Below are positions 13,373 through 22,084 of a DNA stretch of 64,000 bases, piece by piece (position 1 is the first letter of the stretch; the number at the start of each line of letters is the position of its first letter). The DNA is taken from contig NZ_CP020880.1 of NCBI RefSeq assembly GCF_002157855.1, positions 4,030,001-4,094,000 of the forward strand, given 5' to 3'. The position numbers were made by a program, and so were the translations under genes. Under the pieces are notes generated by a model. It worked only from the letters and a program-made list of their open reading frames with translations. It was not told the origin of the DNA and made no database searches. Origin of the DNA: Sutcliffiella horikoshii. Its GTDB lineage: Bacteria > Bacillota > Bacilli > Bacillales > Bacillaceae_I.

Positions 13373-13438
13373 CGTACTTCCTCCTCCATGCATGGTCCGC
13401 ACAGAAATCTCTCTTCTTTATCGCAGCCTGCATGAGTG

Positions 13439-13867
13439 CTATTTTATTTTTTCTACTATCGCCTCTATGACGTTTTGAAGCTCTTCGAATGTCGCGCGAT
13501 ACGTCTCCACCGAGCCACCATACGGATCCATTACTTCTCCACTTTGCTCAGCAAACCCCTTCAAGGTATAGGTTTTCCCCAAGCTGTTAGGGTAGCTGTT
13601 TTCCAGCAACATTTTATGCTGTGCCGTCATCGTGAAAATATAATCCGCCCACTCGACCAACTCGTCTGACACCTGGGAAGACTGATGCTCAACTGGCAGT
13701 CCCTTTTCCTTTAAGACTTCCCGAGCCTGACTGGAAGCTTCACTGCCCGGCATCGCAAACACACCAGCAGATCTCACCTCTACATCCTTTATATCACGGC
13801 CTGCCAAAATTGCAGCAGCCATTGGACTCCTACACGTATTCCCCGTACACACAAATAATACATTCAT
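13439..13867 (-). CDS. ywlE: Protein-arginine phosphatase YwlE
   Basis: Low-molecular-weight phosphatase fold, 142 residues, with the catalytic P-loop CTGNTCRS (C7, R13). Thr11 in the loop is the residue that gives YwlE its phosphoarginine rather than phosphotyrosine specificity. The general-acid loop reads MDPYGG. In Bacillus it reverses McsB arginine phosphorylation and so opposes ClpCP degradation. It is followed by the chemoreceptor gene after about 66 nt. Confidence 0.94.
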   Translation of the reverse strand: MNVLFVCTGNTCRSPMAAAILAGRDIKDVEVRSAGVFAMPGSEASSQAREVLKEKGLPVEHQSSQVSDELVEWADYIFTMTAQHKMLLENSYPNSLGKTYTLKGFAEQSGEVMDPYGGSVETYRATFEELQNVIEAIVEKIK

Positions 13868-14053
13868 TCCTGACTCCTCCTTTTTCTTTTATTATAAACG
13901 AAAAGAAGACAGAAATAGTCATAGACACTTTGCATAACTTGGTGCATTCGATTCAAAAACTAGTCATAAAGACCCTCTCCCTAGTAATGTCGGCATAACG
14001 GGCGACTTTTAAAGAGGAGAAAATAAAAAAGACCCTTAGGAGGCCTTTTCTGT

Positions 14054-14608
14054 TCACACAAAAAACAACAATTTAATGCCGAACCCGAGCAAGATACTGC
14101 CCCCAAGCGCTTCGCTGTATGACCCGAGCCACCCCTGCAGCTTCCTGCCGAAAATTAGCCCCATCCACGTCAACAGCATGCTCACTGCTCCAAAAAGCAA
14201 AATGGTTAACAACGTCCGCGCCCCGTAAATCCCAAGGCTCAGCCCCACCGAAAAACTATCCAAACTCACACTCAGTGCAAAAACGAATAACCCCGCCCCG
14301 ACCGGCGAAATCATTGGCCCGTCCTCTTTTTTAAAAGAAGAAAACATCATCTGCAACCCAAGCATCACAAGGAGCAGCCCACCAATAAGTGTCGCAATCG
14401 AACCGAATTCCTGTGACAGCAACTTGCCCACCGCCATTCCACCGAGCGGCATGAAAATATGAAAAACCCCAATCGTAACCCCTATGTAAAAGATCTGCCG
14501 CAATCTTAGCTTGATCATGCCCATCCCAAGCCCTACCGAAAAAGCATCCATCCCAAGCGCAATTGCCATCAATAAAAGTGTCATGAATTCCCCAAACGTA
14601 ATTCCCAT
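14054..14608 (-). CDS. mntP: Manganese efflux pump MntP
   Basis: A 184-residue integral membrane protein with six predicted helices in two inverted halves. Each half carries the family motif: [12 protein letters not shown] (residues 19-30) and [12 protein letters not shown] (about 115-126), whose Asp residues bind the metal. It exports Mn2+ to avoid toxicity. No yybP-ykoY riboswitch is visible in the about 70 nt between it and the ywlC terminator. B. subtilis orthologue is ywlD. Confidence 0.93.
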   Translation of the reverse strand: MGITFGEFMTLLLMAIALGMDAFSVGLGMGMIKLRLRQIFYIGVTIGVFHIFMPLGGMAVGKLLSQEFGSIATLIGGLLLVMLGLQMMFSSFKKEDGPMISPVGAGLFVFALSVSLDSFSVGLSLGIYGARTLLTILLFGAVSMLLTWMGLIFGRKLQGWLGSYSEALGGSILLGFGIKLLFFV

Positions 14609-14679
14609 GCTCTGCCTCCCCTTAGGACTTGTCTACTTCAAGATATGCACAAGCCTTCGGGAATAGAAGGAAACGACGT

Positions 14680-14711
14680 AAAAAAGGACCCCAGGTAGTG
14701 TCGAGGTCCTT
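14680..14711 (-). terminator. ywlC terminator
   Basis: AGGACC/GGTCCT stem followed by a six-U run, 5 nt past the ywlC stop on the minus strand. Confidence 0.8.
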
Positions 14712-14715
14712 TACA

Positions 14716-15768
14716 TTATTCTTTTATAAATTTATGTCCTGCGGCTTTTTCAAGTCGGTTCATAATCGCCGCACCAACTCCCGTTCTCGGGAACGTTTCG
14801 CTGAAAATGACGTCCACATCAGTCGCATTGAAAGTTCGAAGACCGTCGTACAACTTGCTCGCCACAGTTGCGAGGTCATTATTGGTGCCACAGGAAATAG
14901 CGGTGATTTCTGTGGTTTGTATTTGGGCTATCGTATTATCCGTTGCGAGAAGCCCTACCTTATGGCCTTTAAGCTGAGCGCCTTTGATCGTTTGCTCCAT
15001 GAAACTTGCACTTCCTTCCACCAGATACACAGGTGCAATTGGCGCATAATGCGTGTATTTCATCCCTGGCGATTTAGGTTTATGCAGTTCTACTTGCGAA
15101 AATAAAGCAGGATCTACGTCTACTTTACCAACCACTTTCTCCAGCTCTTCCTTTGTCACACCGCCCGGACGCAGGATCATCGGTGTCTCTGCCGTGCAAT
15201 CCACAACCGTAGACTCAAGACCCACTCCCGTTGCACCGCCATCCACAATTCCGGCGATCCTGTGGATTAAATCTTCTTCTACATGCTTCGCCGTTGTCGG
15301 ACTTGGCTTGCCTGAAAGGTTCGCACTCGGGGCGGCAAGCGGCAATCCCGAAGTTTCTATAAGCGCCCGCGCTACCGCATGGTCAGGCATACGGACTGCA
15401 AGCGTTTCTAGTCCTGCCGTCACATATTGTGAGACTCCTTCTTTCTTTGGAAGAACAAGCGTAAGCGGGCCAGGCCAGAAAGCTTCCATCAGTTTATGGG
15501 CAGACTCTGGCACGTTATCCACAAGTTCTGTTAGTTGTTCCAACTTCGATATATGCACAATAAGTGGGTTGTCACTAGGACGTCCCTTCGCTTCAAAAAT
15601 CTTCAATACAGCTTGATCTGACAAGGCATTAGCCCCAAGACCATATACCGTTTCTGTCGGAAAAGCCACCACTTCATTTTCTTTCAACAAACCGGCCGCT
15701 TCCATAATCTGTGGATAACTATGTTTTAGTGGTTCTTCCTTATCCACAGCCCAAAATTTCGTATCCAT
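14716..15768 (-). CDS. ywlC: L-threonylcarbamoyladenylate synthase (Sua5/YwlC)
   Basis: Makes threonylcarbamoyl-AMP from Thr, bicarbonate and ATP for t6A37 of tRNAs that read ANN codons. The YrdC domain (about 20-210) has the KxR-type signature FPTETVYGLGANA and the GRPSDNPLIVHI loop; the Sua5 C-terminal domain (about 230-345) begins after the SPGMKYTHYAP linker. At 350 residues it is the long Sua5 form, as in Bacillus. Two perfect DnaA boxes lie inside the first 20 codons and one more lies within the gene. Confidence 0.94.
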   Translation of the reverse strand: MDTKFWAVDKEEPLKHSYPQIMEAAGLLKENEVVAFPTETVYGLGANALSDQAVLKIFEAKGRPSDNPLIVHISKLEQLTELVDNVPESAHKLMEAFWPGPLTLVLPKKEGVSQYVTAGLETLAVRMPDHAVARALIETSGLPLAAPSANLSGKPSPTTAKHVEEDLIHRIAGIVDGGATGVGLESTVVDCTAETPMILRPGGVTKEELEKVVGKVDVDPALFSQVELHKPKSPGMKYTHYAPIAPVYLVEGSASFMEQTIKGAQLKGHKVGLLATDNTIAQIQTTEITAISCGTNNDLATVASKLYDGLRTFNATDVDVIFSETFPRTGVGAAIMNRLEKAAGHKFIKE

Positions 15769-16146
15769 TTACAATCCCTCATTCTACAATCTATTAACAT
15801 GTGAATATGTAAGCATTTCTCCTGAAAGTATAAATAACTTCCACAAATAACACAAGCCTTATCCACAAACTGTGGATAAAGCCTCACCAAACCGTGGATA
15901 ACTCTGTGGGTAATGTGGATTTAACACAAAAAAGAGCAAAAAAGGGGTCTGACCCTCACTGCGGTGAAGCGTTAACTCGTTGATAAGGGGTCTGACCCGC
16001 TCCGCGTTAATGCGTTACCTCACTGCTAAGGGGGCTAACCCATTAGCTCACACACCATGAGTGTACACCCTTCTTGTTGGGTGATTTCTTGGAAGAAGTC
16101 GGATGCGAGCATGGTTTGTGGTGCAGTGTGTATAGGCTGTGGATAA
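15515..16146. promoter_or_regulatory. DnaA-box cluster across ywlC-ywlB
   Basis: Six perfect TTATCCACA boxes, either strand: 15515-15523, 15710-15718, 15740-15748, 15859-15867, 15871-15879 and 16138-16146. Single-mismatch boxes lie at 15261-15269, 15893-15901 and 15905-15913. The 15859/15871 pair is divergent with a 3 nt centre. The core lies in the ywlC-ywlB gap. As I recall, DnaA associates with the ywlC region in B. subtilis outside oriC, which would make this a conserved site. Confidence 0.85.
15944..16041. repeat. R2 type B units in a 43 bp tandem array
   Basis: Three units begin at 15944, 15987 and about 16030, each AGGGG(T/G)CTGACCC or a decayed form, separated by complementary GCGG/CCGC and GCGTTAA segments. 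The array sits right behind the DnaA boxes and runs into the 3' end of ywlB. Confidence 0.75.
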
Positions 16147-16481
16147 AAGTTGAGCAGTTCGAAAAATTGGATGAAGTTATTTTTGTTGGTAACGAGGTAG
16201 AGCTGCTCTAATCCTTTTTTCCGTGCATGCTGTTGAGTATGCTCAAACATTTGCAGCAATTGAAACTGCTTAACGGACGGACCAATTACAAGTGAGCGCA
16301 GGAGTCCTGCATTTCCGTACTCTTCTATTCCAATGGTTCCGCAAATCCCCTCATTCTCTTCTTCTAGAATGATGAAATCCTCTATTTTATCTTCTAAATC
16401 CCCAATACTGATATTTGCTCTTCTTAAAAATACTTGCAATGCCCAAAGGTCGTCCTGTGTTGCTGAACGCAATACTTTCAT
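16035..16481 (-). CDS. ywlB: GNAT-family N-acetyltransferase YwlB
   Basis: A 148-residue acetyltransferase-fold protein. The central strand and acetyl-CoA loop region reads GLLRSLVIGPSVKQFQLLQ, followed by HARKKGLEQLYLVTNKNNFIQFFELLNF, the usual late GNAT strand-helix pair. The acceptor substrate is unknown; relatives include arginine biosynthesis N-acetyltransferases. The ATG at 16481 follows GAGGTG; three codons of the longer reading frame are discounted. The last codons run into the tandem R2 array. Confidence 0.85.
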   Translation of the reverse strand: MKVLRSATQDDLWALQVFLRRANISIGDLEDKIEDFIILEEENEGICGTIGIEEYGNAGLLRSLVIGPSVKQFQLLQMFEHTQQHARKKGLEQLYLVTNKNNFIQFFELLNFYPQPIHTAPQTMLASDFFQEITQQEGCTLMVCELMG

Positions 16482-16545
16482 TTTCTTCACCTCATCTAGT
16501 AGTTTTCTAATACTACTCTATTGAGAGTGATGAAAAAGTAGAACC

Positions 16546-17262
16546 TTAAGCCGTAATTTTATCCCATAGAGATGATAGAACCTCTACTAGAAAGAATTCC
16601 ACTTCCACTTCTTCTGGCTCTTCATCCACCAAAAAGTCCTGCGTGTTCTCTTCAGTATCTGTTTTTGCAAACGATGCAGTGACTGCTGCTGTTTCTTCTG
16701 TCGTATTCTCTTCCGCTTCTGCTTCCTCTTCCTCAAAAGGACTTGCCGTTGCTTCTCCGTTTGAAAAATCCAAGAAACATAATGGTGGGAACAAGACGCA
16801 CCACCAGTTCGCTCCAGTGCCTTCTCCAAGTGTGATCAGGATTGCTTCATAATCTCCTGCAGGATAAATGAATTTTCCGTACATTTTTGTCGGGAAATCC
16901 ACTCTGCCAAAATCTACATTATAAGACTGAACCATTCCTTCCTCTGCCATGACCTCTTCTACGATTTCTTCGATTTGATCCATGTTACCTGTAATCACTT
17001 CGCGGGCATTATACATGGAAGTTAACCCTTCCACCCAAACTGTGATCTCTTCATTCACACGATCACGAATCTTTCGCTTTAGTTCCTGATCCTGTTCGCT
17101 ATCGCTATTTGCTAGAATACGAAGCCTAATCGCCTCATCCGGAATCACCATCGCACCATTCTTCACATTCGCCCCAGCCGTCGCCTGCTCTCCCAAAAGC
17201 GAAAGATAAGCCCCTACAAAAAGTAACACTATATATAAAGTAATTTTATTTTTCTTCAACAT
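16546..17262 (-). CDS. spoIIR: Stage II sporulation protein R
   Basis: Signal made in the forespore under sigma-F and secreted to the intermembrane space, where it triggers SpoIIGA to process pro-sigma-E. The 238-residue protein has a signal peptide (MLKKNKITLYIVLLFVGAYL), then the conserved segment IPDEAIRLRILANSDSEQDQELKRKIRD and the GANWWCVLFPPLCFLD motif. Residues about 185-225 are a Glu-rich low-complexity stretch. The start was chosen at 17262, 9 nt after AGGGGAG. It confirms an endospore former. Confidence 0.93.
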   Translation of the reverse strand: MLKKNKITLYIVLLFVGAYLSLLGEQATAGANVKNGAMVIPDEAIRLRILANSDSEQDQELKRKIRDRVNEEITVWVEGLTSMYNAREVITGNMDQIEEIVEEVMAEEGMVQSYNVDFGRVDFPTKMYGKFIYPAGDYEAILITLGEGTGANWWCVLFPPLCFLDFSNGEATASPFEEEEAEAEENTTEETAAVTASFAKTDTEENTQDFLVDEEPEEVEVEFFLVEVLSSLWDKITA

Positions 17263-17365
17263 TTCCCCCAGCTCCCCTCTAGCAAACAGTCTAGGCAAAA
17301 AACAAAAATCCTAAACTACTAAAATGCAAAAAAATAGAGTGAGAAATGAAAAAAATTTTAAAAAG

Positions 17366-17405
17366 GGGGTCAGACCCCAGCAGGAGATTCCCCCCTCACG
17401 TCGAA
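17366..17405. repeat. R2 palindromic repeat, type A
   Basis: GGGGTCAGACCCC followed by AGCAGGAGATTCCCCCCTCACGTCGAA-like tail. One of two copies in the 370 bp between spoIIR and the divergent gene at 17633; nothing else was seen in that gap. Confidence 0.8.
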
Positions 17406-17459
17406 AGCCCGTACGCGTGGAGTGTTTGCGTTGATTTGTCGAAAAATATGGAAAAATAT

Positions 17460-17500
17460 GGGGTCAGACCCCCAAAGGTTTTTCGCCCTCCATGTCGAAA
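17460..17500. repeat. R2 palindromic repeat, type A
   Basis: Second copy, 94 bp from the first, with the same order of palindrome, AAAGG, T-run, CCCTCCATGTCGAA tail. Confidence 0.8.
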
Positions 17501-17632
17501 CCCCTTCGAAACCTGATGTGCTCACTTTTGGTAGTTTGCTAGTTTTGTGGTTTTGGGTTTGGTCAAAGCGGGTATATGTACAGGACGCGTTACTTTAAGT
17601 GATGTAGTTTTTGTGAAAGGGAGATAGGCTCT

Positions 17633-17944
17633 ATGAGATCGTTCACTTGCAATATTGAGGCATTCCGCATTGGGGAAATGAAGAGTGCATTCAATCACAT
17701 CAGCATTCCTATCGTCTTTGAAATCTTGGTAGGCGGCAGATGGATGACCGGTAAAGTGTTTTACCATCATTATCATCGCACCATTTCTTACGATTCAAAT
17801 TTGTCCCAGTTAATCAACCTGTGCACCGCGGAAAAGAAAGAAGAAATCCGTCAAGCATTTGTGAAATTTGTGGAAGAAAAAACAAATAGAGGCCTGACAC
17901 TTGCCAGACCTCACCAGGAAGACGGAGCTATAATGGAAGCGTAG
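17633..17944 (+). CDS. Hypothetical protein, 103 residues
   Basis: A plus-strand gene between divergent spoIIR and convergent prmC. A good ribosome site (AAGGGAG, 9 nt spacing) supports the ATG. The protein has a mixed N-terminal half with strand-like segments (IPIVFEILVGGRWMTGKVFYHHYHRTISYD) and a helical, charged C-terminal half (TAEKKEEIRQAFVKFVEEKTNRG). No signal peptide or membrane helix is visible. I do not recognise the family. A hairpin CACCTTGC/GCAAGGTG follows at about 17999-18034. Confidence 0.6.
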   Translation: MRSFTCNIEAFRIGEMKSAFNHISIPIVFEILVGGRWMTGKVFYHHYHRTISYDSNLSQLINLCTAEKKEEIRQAFVKFVEEKTNRGLTLARPHQEDGAIMEA

Positions 17945-18063
17945 ATGAGTTTTTAAAGAATAAAGAACCTTCCATCTTCCATCGGCCGAAAACCAGTACC
18001 ACCTTGCCCTAATCGACAGAAGCAAGCAAGGTGCAGCTCCCTCTTACTTTAAAAAACATGACG

Positions 18064-18951
18064 TCACCCGATCAGTGCAAAAACCATGCGATCTTTGCCG
18101 TTGATGTCCAATACAACCTCCACCGTACTTTGAGGAAATGTCTTTTCCAGCAACGCTTTTACGTCTTCTCCTTGTCCCATACCTACTTCAAATGCCACAA
18201 TGGCCCGTTCCTTCAGCACTTTTGGAAGCTCGTCCATAAACCGCTCATAAAATTCCAAACCGGAAATACCGCCAACCAAAGCACGATACGGTTCAAAATC
18301 CTTTACCACCGTTGACAGCCCTTCATATTCCTTTTGCGGAATATAAGGAGGATTGGAAACAACCACATCCACTTTGATATCTTGCTCGATGAATGGAAGC
18401 AGTAAATCACCTTGGAGAAATGCTACTTCTGCTCCAAGTGCTTCTGCATTATCCATCGCCACTTCCAGCGATTCACCAGCAATATCTGTCGCATGCACGT
18501 TGAGTGAGCTATTTTCCAAAGCAAGGGTAATCGCAATCGCGCCGCTGCCTGTCCCAACATCCACGACGCTCAATTTTTCGCCAGCAGCATCAGAAACAGC
18601 ACCGTAACCAAAGTGCTTTTTCACACGATCCAGCACTCCGACCACCAACTCTTCCGTCTCAGGTCTTGGAATCAACACCTCTTCACTGACAAAAAAACTG
18701 CGGCCGTAGAACTCTTCTTTTCCCATCAAGTACTGCACCGGGATTCCGGCCACATGTTTATGCACGTTAAAAATGAAAGAACTTTGCATCTCCATCGGCA
18801 TCATTTCTTGCATTCTACTAAAAAGTTGAGCTCGATCCAGTTTCATATGGTGCCGCAACAACAATTCTCCCGCATTTTCGTCGCGATCATTCTTTTTTAA
18901 AAAAGAAGAAGCCCAGTTCAGGGCTTCGTATACCTTCATGGCCTTCATCAT
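18064..18951 (-). CDS. prmC: Release factor glutamine methyltransferase PrmC
   Basis: Methylates the Gln of the GGQ motif in release factors RF1 and RF2. The 295-residue protein has a helical N-domain (about 1-90) and a class I methyltransferase domain with the SAM-binding [16 protein letters not shown] motif and the catalytic NPPY in VVSNPPYIP. The start overlaps the prfA stop by 4 nt (ATGA), so the enzyme and its substrate are made together, as in other bacilli. Confidence 0.95.
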   Translation of the reverse strand: MMKAMKVYEALNWASSFLKKNDRDENAGELLLRHHMKLDRAQLFSRMQEMMPMEMQSSFIFNVHKHVAGIPVQYLMGKEEFYGRSFFVSEEVLIPRPETEELVVGVLDRVKKHFGYGAVSDAAGEKLSVVDVGTGSGAIAITLALENSSLNVHATDIAGESLEVAMDNAEALGAEVAFLQGDLLLPFIEQDIKVDVVVSNPPYIPQKEYEGLSTVVKDFEPYRALVGGISGLEFYERFMDELPKVLKERAIVAFEVGMGQGEDVKALLEKTFPQSTVEVVLDINGKDRMVFALIG

Positions 18952-20018
18952 TTTTCCATCTGTTCCATTCTTAGCGCTTGATCTTCCATGATCAAAGCAT
19001 CAATGACTTCTTGAAGCTTTCCTTGAAGGATCTGGTCAAGTTTTTGAATGGTCAGGCCGATGCGGTGGTCGGTTACACGATTTTGTGGGAAGTTGTACGT
19101 ACGAATGCGCTCAGAACGGTCACCGGTACCTACCGCCTGCTTACGGTTCGCATCATATTCAGCTTGTACTTCACGTTGGAACTTATCGTACACGCGGGCA
19201 CGAAGAACTTTCATCGCTTTTTCTTTGTTTTTAATCTGTGACTTTTCATCCTGACAGGAAACTACCGTGTTTGTCGGGATATGTGTTAAACGCACCGCGG
19301 ACATCGTGGTGTTAACAGATTGTCCACCAGGACCACTAGATGCAAATGTATCCACTCGGATATCCTTGTCATGAATCTCAATTTCAACCTCTTCCGCCTC
19401 AGGCAATACTGCTACCGTCGCCGTTGAAGTATGAATGCGTCCGCCTGATTCTGTCTCAGGAACACGCTGTACGCGGTGAGCACCATTTTCAAATTTCAGC
19501 TTAGAGTATGCACCCTTACCTGTAATCATGAAAATGATCTCCTTGTAGCCGCCAACCCCTGTAGACGCAGCTTCCATCACTTCTGTTTTCCAGCCTTGTG
19601 CCTCGGCATATCGGCTGTACATGCGGTATAGATCGCCTGCAAACAGCGCCGCTTCATCTCCACCCGCAGCTCCGCGGATTTCCATGATAACGTTCTTGTC
19701 GTCGTTCGGGTCCTTCGGTAAAAGAAGGATATGTAGACGATCAGCCAAGTTTTCCTGTTGCTCCTCAAGCTCCGAGATCTCTTCTTTTACCATCTCGCGC
19801 ATATCGGCATCCAATTTATCCTCAAGCATCGCTTTTGCATCATCCAGCTGCTCTTTTACAGCCTTGTATTCACGGTACGCTTCGACAGTCTCCTGCATAT
19901 CAGACTGCTCTTTGGAGTACTCGCGCAACTTTTTCGTATCGCTGATGACTTCCGGATCACTCAATAGCTCCGTCAATTTCTCGTAACGCATTTCTACTGC
20001 CTGCAAACGATCAAACAC
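18948..20018 (-). CDS. prfA: Peptide chain release factor 1
   Basis: Recognises UAA and UAG and hydrolyses peptidyl-tRNA. The GGQ motif sits in [16 protein letters not shown], and the codon-recognition tripeptide is in [12 protein letters not shown] (PET variant, as in Bacillus). A GTG start at 20018 is proposed ([12 protein letters not shown], 356 residues, the B. subtilis length), because GAGGTGA precedes it; an ATG two codons earlier would crowd that site. Confidence 0.95.
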   Translation of the reverse strand: MFDRLQAVEMRYEKLTELLSDPEVISDTKKLREYSKEQSDMQETVEAYREYKAVKEQLDDAKAMLEDKLDADMREMVKEEISELEEQQENLADRLHILLLPKDPNDDKNVIMEIRGAAGGDEAALFAGDLYRMYSRYAEAQGWKTEVMEAASTGVGGYKEIIFMITGKGAYSKLKFENGAHRVQRVPETESGGRIHTSTATVAVLPEAEEVEIEIHDKDIRVDTFASSGPGGQSVNTTMSAVRLTHIPTNTVVSCQDEKSQIKNKEKAMKVLRARVYDKFQREVQAEYDANRKQAVGTGDRSERIRTYNFPQNRVTDHRIGLTIQKLDQILQGKLQEVIDALIMEDQALRMEQMEK

Positions 20019-20149
20019 GTGCATTCACCTCTATAAATGTATACAGAAAAATCTGCAATTATTTTTATATCTACAACATTCTAATTATAGTATAGGTTAG
20101 GTGGTGCGTCAAAATCAACATGACGGAAACCAACCCTTACCGCATAAAA

Positions 20150-20180
20150 GAAAACCCGTCCCGAAAAAATCAGAACGAGC
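20150..20180 (-). terminator. Terminator downstream of the lipoprotein gene
   Basis: CTCGTTC and GGACGGG arms pair with two G-U wobbles and are followed by GTTTTC on the minus strand, just past the stop of the lipoprotein gene. Confidence 0.55.
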
Positions 20181-20185
20181 TCATC

Positions 20186-20623
20186 TTATCTTTCTTTGAT
20201 TGTCAGTTTAACGTGGTATCGGGGAGTGACCTCTAGGAATTTCTCTTTGAGCTCTCTTTTCACACGCTTCTTTTCTTCTTTGGAAATGCCGCTTGGCGCA
20301 TAAGCGGTGACTCTCGCCGTATCACCCGTAATGTAGACGGGACCAGGTTTAAGGTCGCTGTTCAACTCAATCACTTCGGCAAATTTATTCTCGTCGTCAC
20401 CGTAGTCAAGACGGGTTTCTGAGAGATCAAGGAAATTAGGATTTTGGTTGGTGTTGTAGTCCTCTGAGTCGAGGTCTCGTTTATAGAAGCCGTCTTGCTC
20501 ATCGTTTTTCACACCAATCAATCGTTCTCCGTCAAAATCCTCATCCGCTCCAAAGCGTTGTTCGCCGCTGCATCCGCTAATAAAAAAAGAGCATACCACC
20601 AATAACAGGACTGCATGTTTCAT
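20186..20623 (-). CDS. Putative lipoprotein, YhcN/YlaJ-like
   Basis: A 145-residue exported protein. A signal peptide with the lipobox ISGC (Cys18) predicts lipid anchoring on the outer face of the membrane. A low-complexity, Asp/Asn-rich middle is followed by a C-terminal domain with PGPVYITGDTARVTAYAPSGISKEEKKRVKRELKEKF and PRYHVKLTIKER. This strand-helix-strand layout recalls the YhcN/YlaJ sporulation lipoproteins, but the match is by eye only. RBS is AGGAGGTG. It lies upstream of prfA. Confidence 0.75.
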   Translation of the reverse strand: MKHAVLLLVVCSFFISGCSGEQRFGADEDFDGERLIGVKNDEQDGFYKRDLDSEDYNTNQNPNFLDLSETRLDYGDDENKFAEVIELNSDLKPGPVYITGDTARVTAYAPSGISKEEKKRVKRELKEKFLEVTPRYHVKLTIKER

Positions 20624-20691
20624 GCAAACACCTCCTGTTTCTTAGCGTATCCTCTTTCTTTTTTATCTTACGGACTAAATTTAGGAAATAT

Positions 20692-21297
20692 TTATTTTTT
20701 CATTTCTTGCAGCACAGATACTTTGTGAGGAACTTCATGGTGATGACGACAGCGAGGTTCGTATGATTCCGAAGCGCCCACCAAAATTATTGGGTCATCG
20801 TAGTTAGCCGGTTCTCCATTGATCAAACGTTGCGTACGGCTTGCAGGGGATCCACAGACAGCACAGACAGCTTGTAGCTTTGTCACGGTTTCAGCGATCG
20901 CCAATAGCTCCGGCATTTTCCCGAACGGCTCTCCACGGAAATCCTGATCCAGTCCAGCTACAATCACACAATAGCCTCTGTTCGCCAACTCCTGCACCAC
21001 TTCTACGATCTGATCGTCGAAAAATTGCACTTCATCGATACCGACTACTTCCGTCTCAGGTTGCACCTTGTCTAAAATCGACTGGGAACTCGGAACAGGC
21101 AAGGCAATGATGGAAGTTCCATTGTGGGAAACAACCGCTTCATCACTATAACGATTATCGATGGCTGGCTTAAATACTTGAATTTCCTGTTTGGCAAATT
21201 GGGAGCGTCTCATGCGGCGAATCAGCTCTTCAGACTTACCTGAAAACATGCTGCCACAAATCGCTTCCACCCAACCGGAATGCTTCATTACATACAT
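20692..21297 (-). CDS. tdk: Thymidine kinase
   Basis: Type II thymidine kinase, phosphorylating thymidine to dTMP with ATP. The P-loop is [16 protein letters not shown], the lid-associated Asp motif is [11 protein letters not shown], and the catalytic segment [16 protein letters not shown] is intact. The zinc-binding lasso has [13 protein letters not shown] and CRHHH. At 201 residues it is typical. It sits between rpmE and the lipoprotein gene. Confidence 0.96.
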   Translation of the reverse strand: MYVMKHSGWVEAICGSMFSGKSEELIRRMRRSQFAKQEIQVFKPAIDNRYSDEAVVSHNGTSIIALPVPSSQSILDKVQPETEVVGIDEVQFFDDQIVEVVQELANRGYCVIVAGLDQDFRGEPFGKMPELLAIAETVTKLQAVCAVCGSPASRTQRLINGEPANYDDPIILVGASESYEPRCRHHHEVPHKVSVLQEMKK

Positions 21298-21393
21298 ATA
21301 CGGCCTCTCCTTTTTGATAATTTTACGTATAAAAAGTGCTTAGCAGTCTCGTCCAAAAAACGAATTCTAAGCACTAGTTTATGTAAATAGAAG

Positions 21394-21434
21394 TAAAAAA
21401 ACAGGCAAGATATAGGATAACCTGCCTGTTTTAC
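21394..21434 (-). terminator. rpmE2 terminator
   Basis: ACAGGCA/TGCCTGT stem flanked by A- and T-runs, directly after the L31 gene on the minus strand. Confidence 0.85.
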
Positions 21435-21438
21435 TTTA

Positions 21439-21684
21439 TTACTTAAGGCCGTATTTTTTGTTGAAACGCTCAACACGTCCATCAGCAGCAGCATGCTTCT
21501 GACGTCCAGTGTAGAATGGGTGAGAATCAGAAGAGATCTCAACTTTGATTAGAGGGTAAGTAGTACCGTCTTCCCATTCAATAGTTTCGTTTGTTTTCAT
21601 CGTAGAACCTGTGATGAATTTGAAACTAGTGTTGATGTCCATGAATACAACTTTACGGTAATCCGGATGAATTCCAGCTTTCAT
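21439..21684 (-). CDS. rpmE2: 50S ribosomal protein L31, type B (zinc-free)
   Basis: An 81-residue L31. The N-terminus [14 protein letters not shown], the SFKFITGST strand and the ending [22 protein letters not shown] match type B L31. There is no cysteine anywhere, so the zinc-ribbon CxxC of type A is absent. ATG at 21684 follows AAGGAG. It occupies the rho-tdk position that holds type A rpmE in B. subtilis. Type B forms are often Zur-regulated, but no clear Zur box was found in the upstream region. Confidence 0.92.
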   Translation of the reverse strand: MKAGIHPDYRKVVFMDINTSFKFITGSTMKTNETIEWEDGTTYPLIKVEISSDSHPFYTGRQKHAAADGRVERFNKKYGLK

Positions 21685-21895
21685 TCTTGTCATCTCCTTT
21701 TCGCCCTGAGTCTTTCGAAACAGAGTTATCATTCAAATGATACCAGCTATGTTTGGCCGCCATCACTTATCTTAAAAACACACTGATGAAATTATATCAA
21801 CTTATGGGTTGTTTTGCAACATTACTTTTGGAGTTATATCTAAAGGTATGGCAACCAATGTTTTCCTTAAGAGATGGTCACCACCTTTAACACCT

Positions 21896-22020
21896 CTGGT
21901 GATTTTTGCAATGGGCTTCGCTTTCCGCGGGGCGGTGCTTGAGCCTCCTCGCTGCGCTGTGGGGTCTCAAGTCTACCGCTACCTCCCGCCGGAGTCTTCG
22001 CCCTTTGCTCCAATCACCAG
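21896..22020. repeat. R1 dispersed repeat, copy a
   Basis: 125 bp imperfect palindrome with terminal arms CTGGTGATT/AATCACCAG and inner CAATGGGC/GCCCTTTG. It lies between the rho terminator and rpmE2. Confidence 0.85.
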
Positions 22021-22037
22021 CTAGAAATCATCTATCA

Positions 22038-22070
22038 ATCAAAACGCACCCTGATGAAGCATGGGTGCGC
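22038..22070 (-). terminator. rho terminator
   Basis: CGCACCC/GGGTGCG stem and TTTTG tail, 14 nt after the rho stop on the minus strand. Confidence 0.8.
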
Positions 22071-22084
22071 GTGATTTTATATGA

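Noticed and set aside
14609-14680. yybP-ykoY manganese riboswitch upstream of mntP
   Set aside because: The gap is too short and lacks the conserved motif; only the ribosome site and ywlC terminator are seen.
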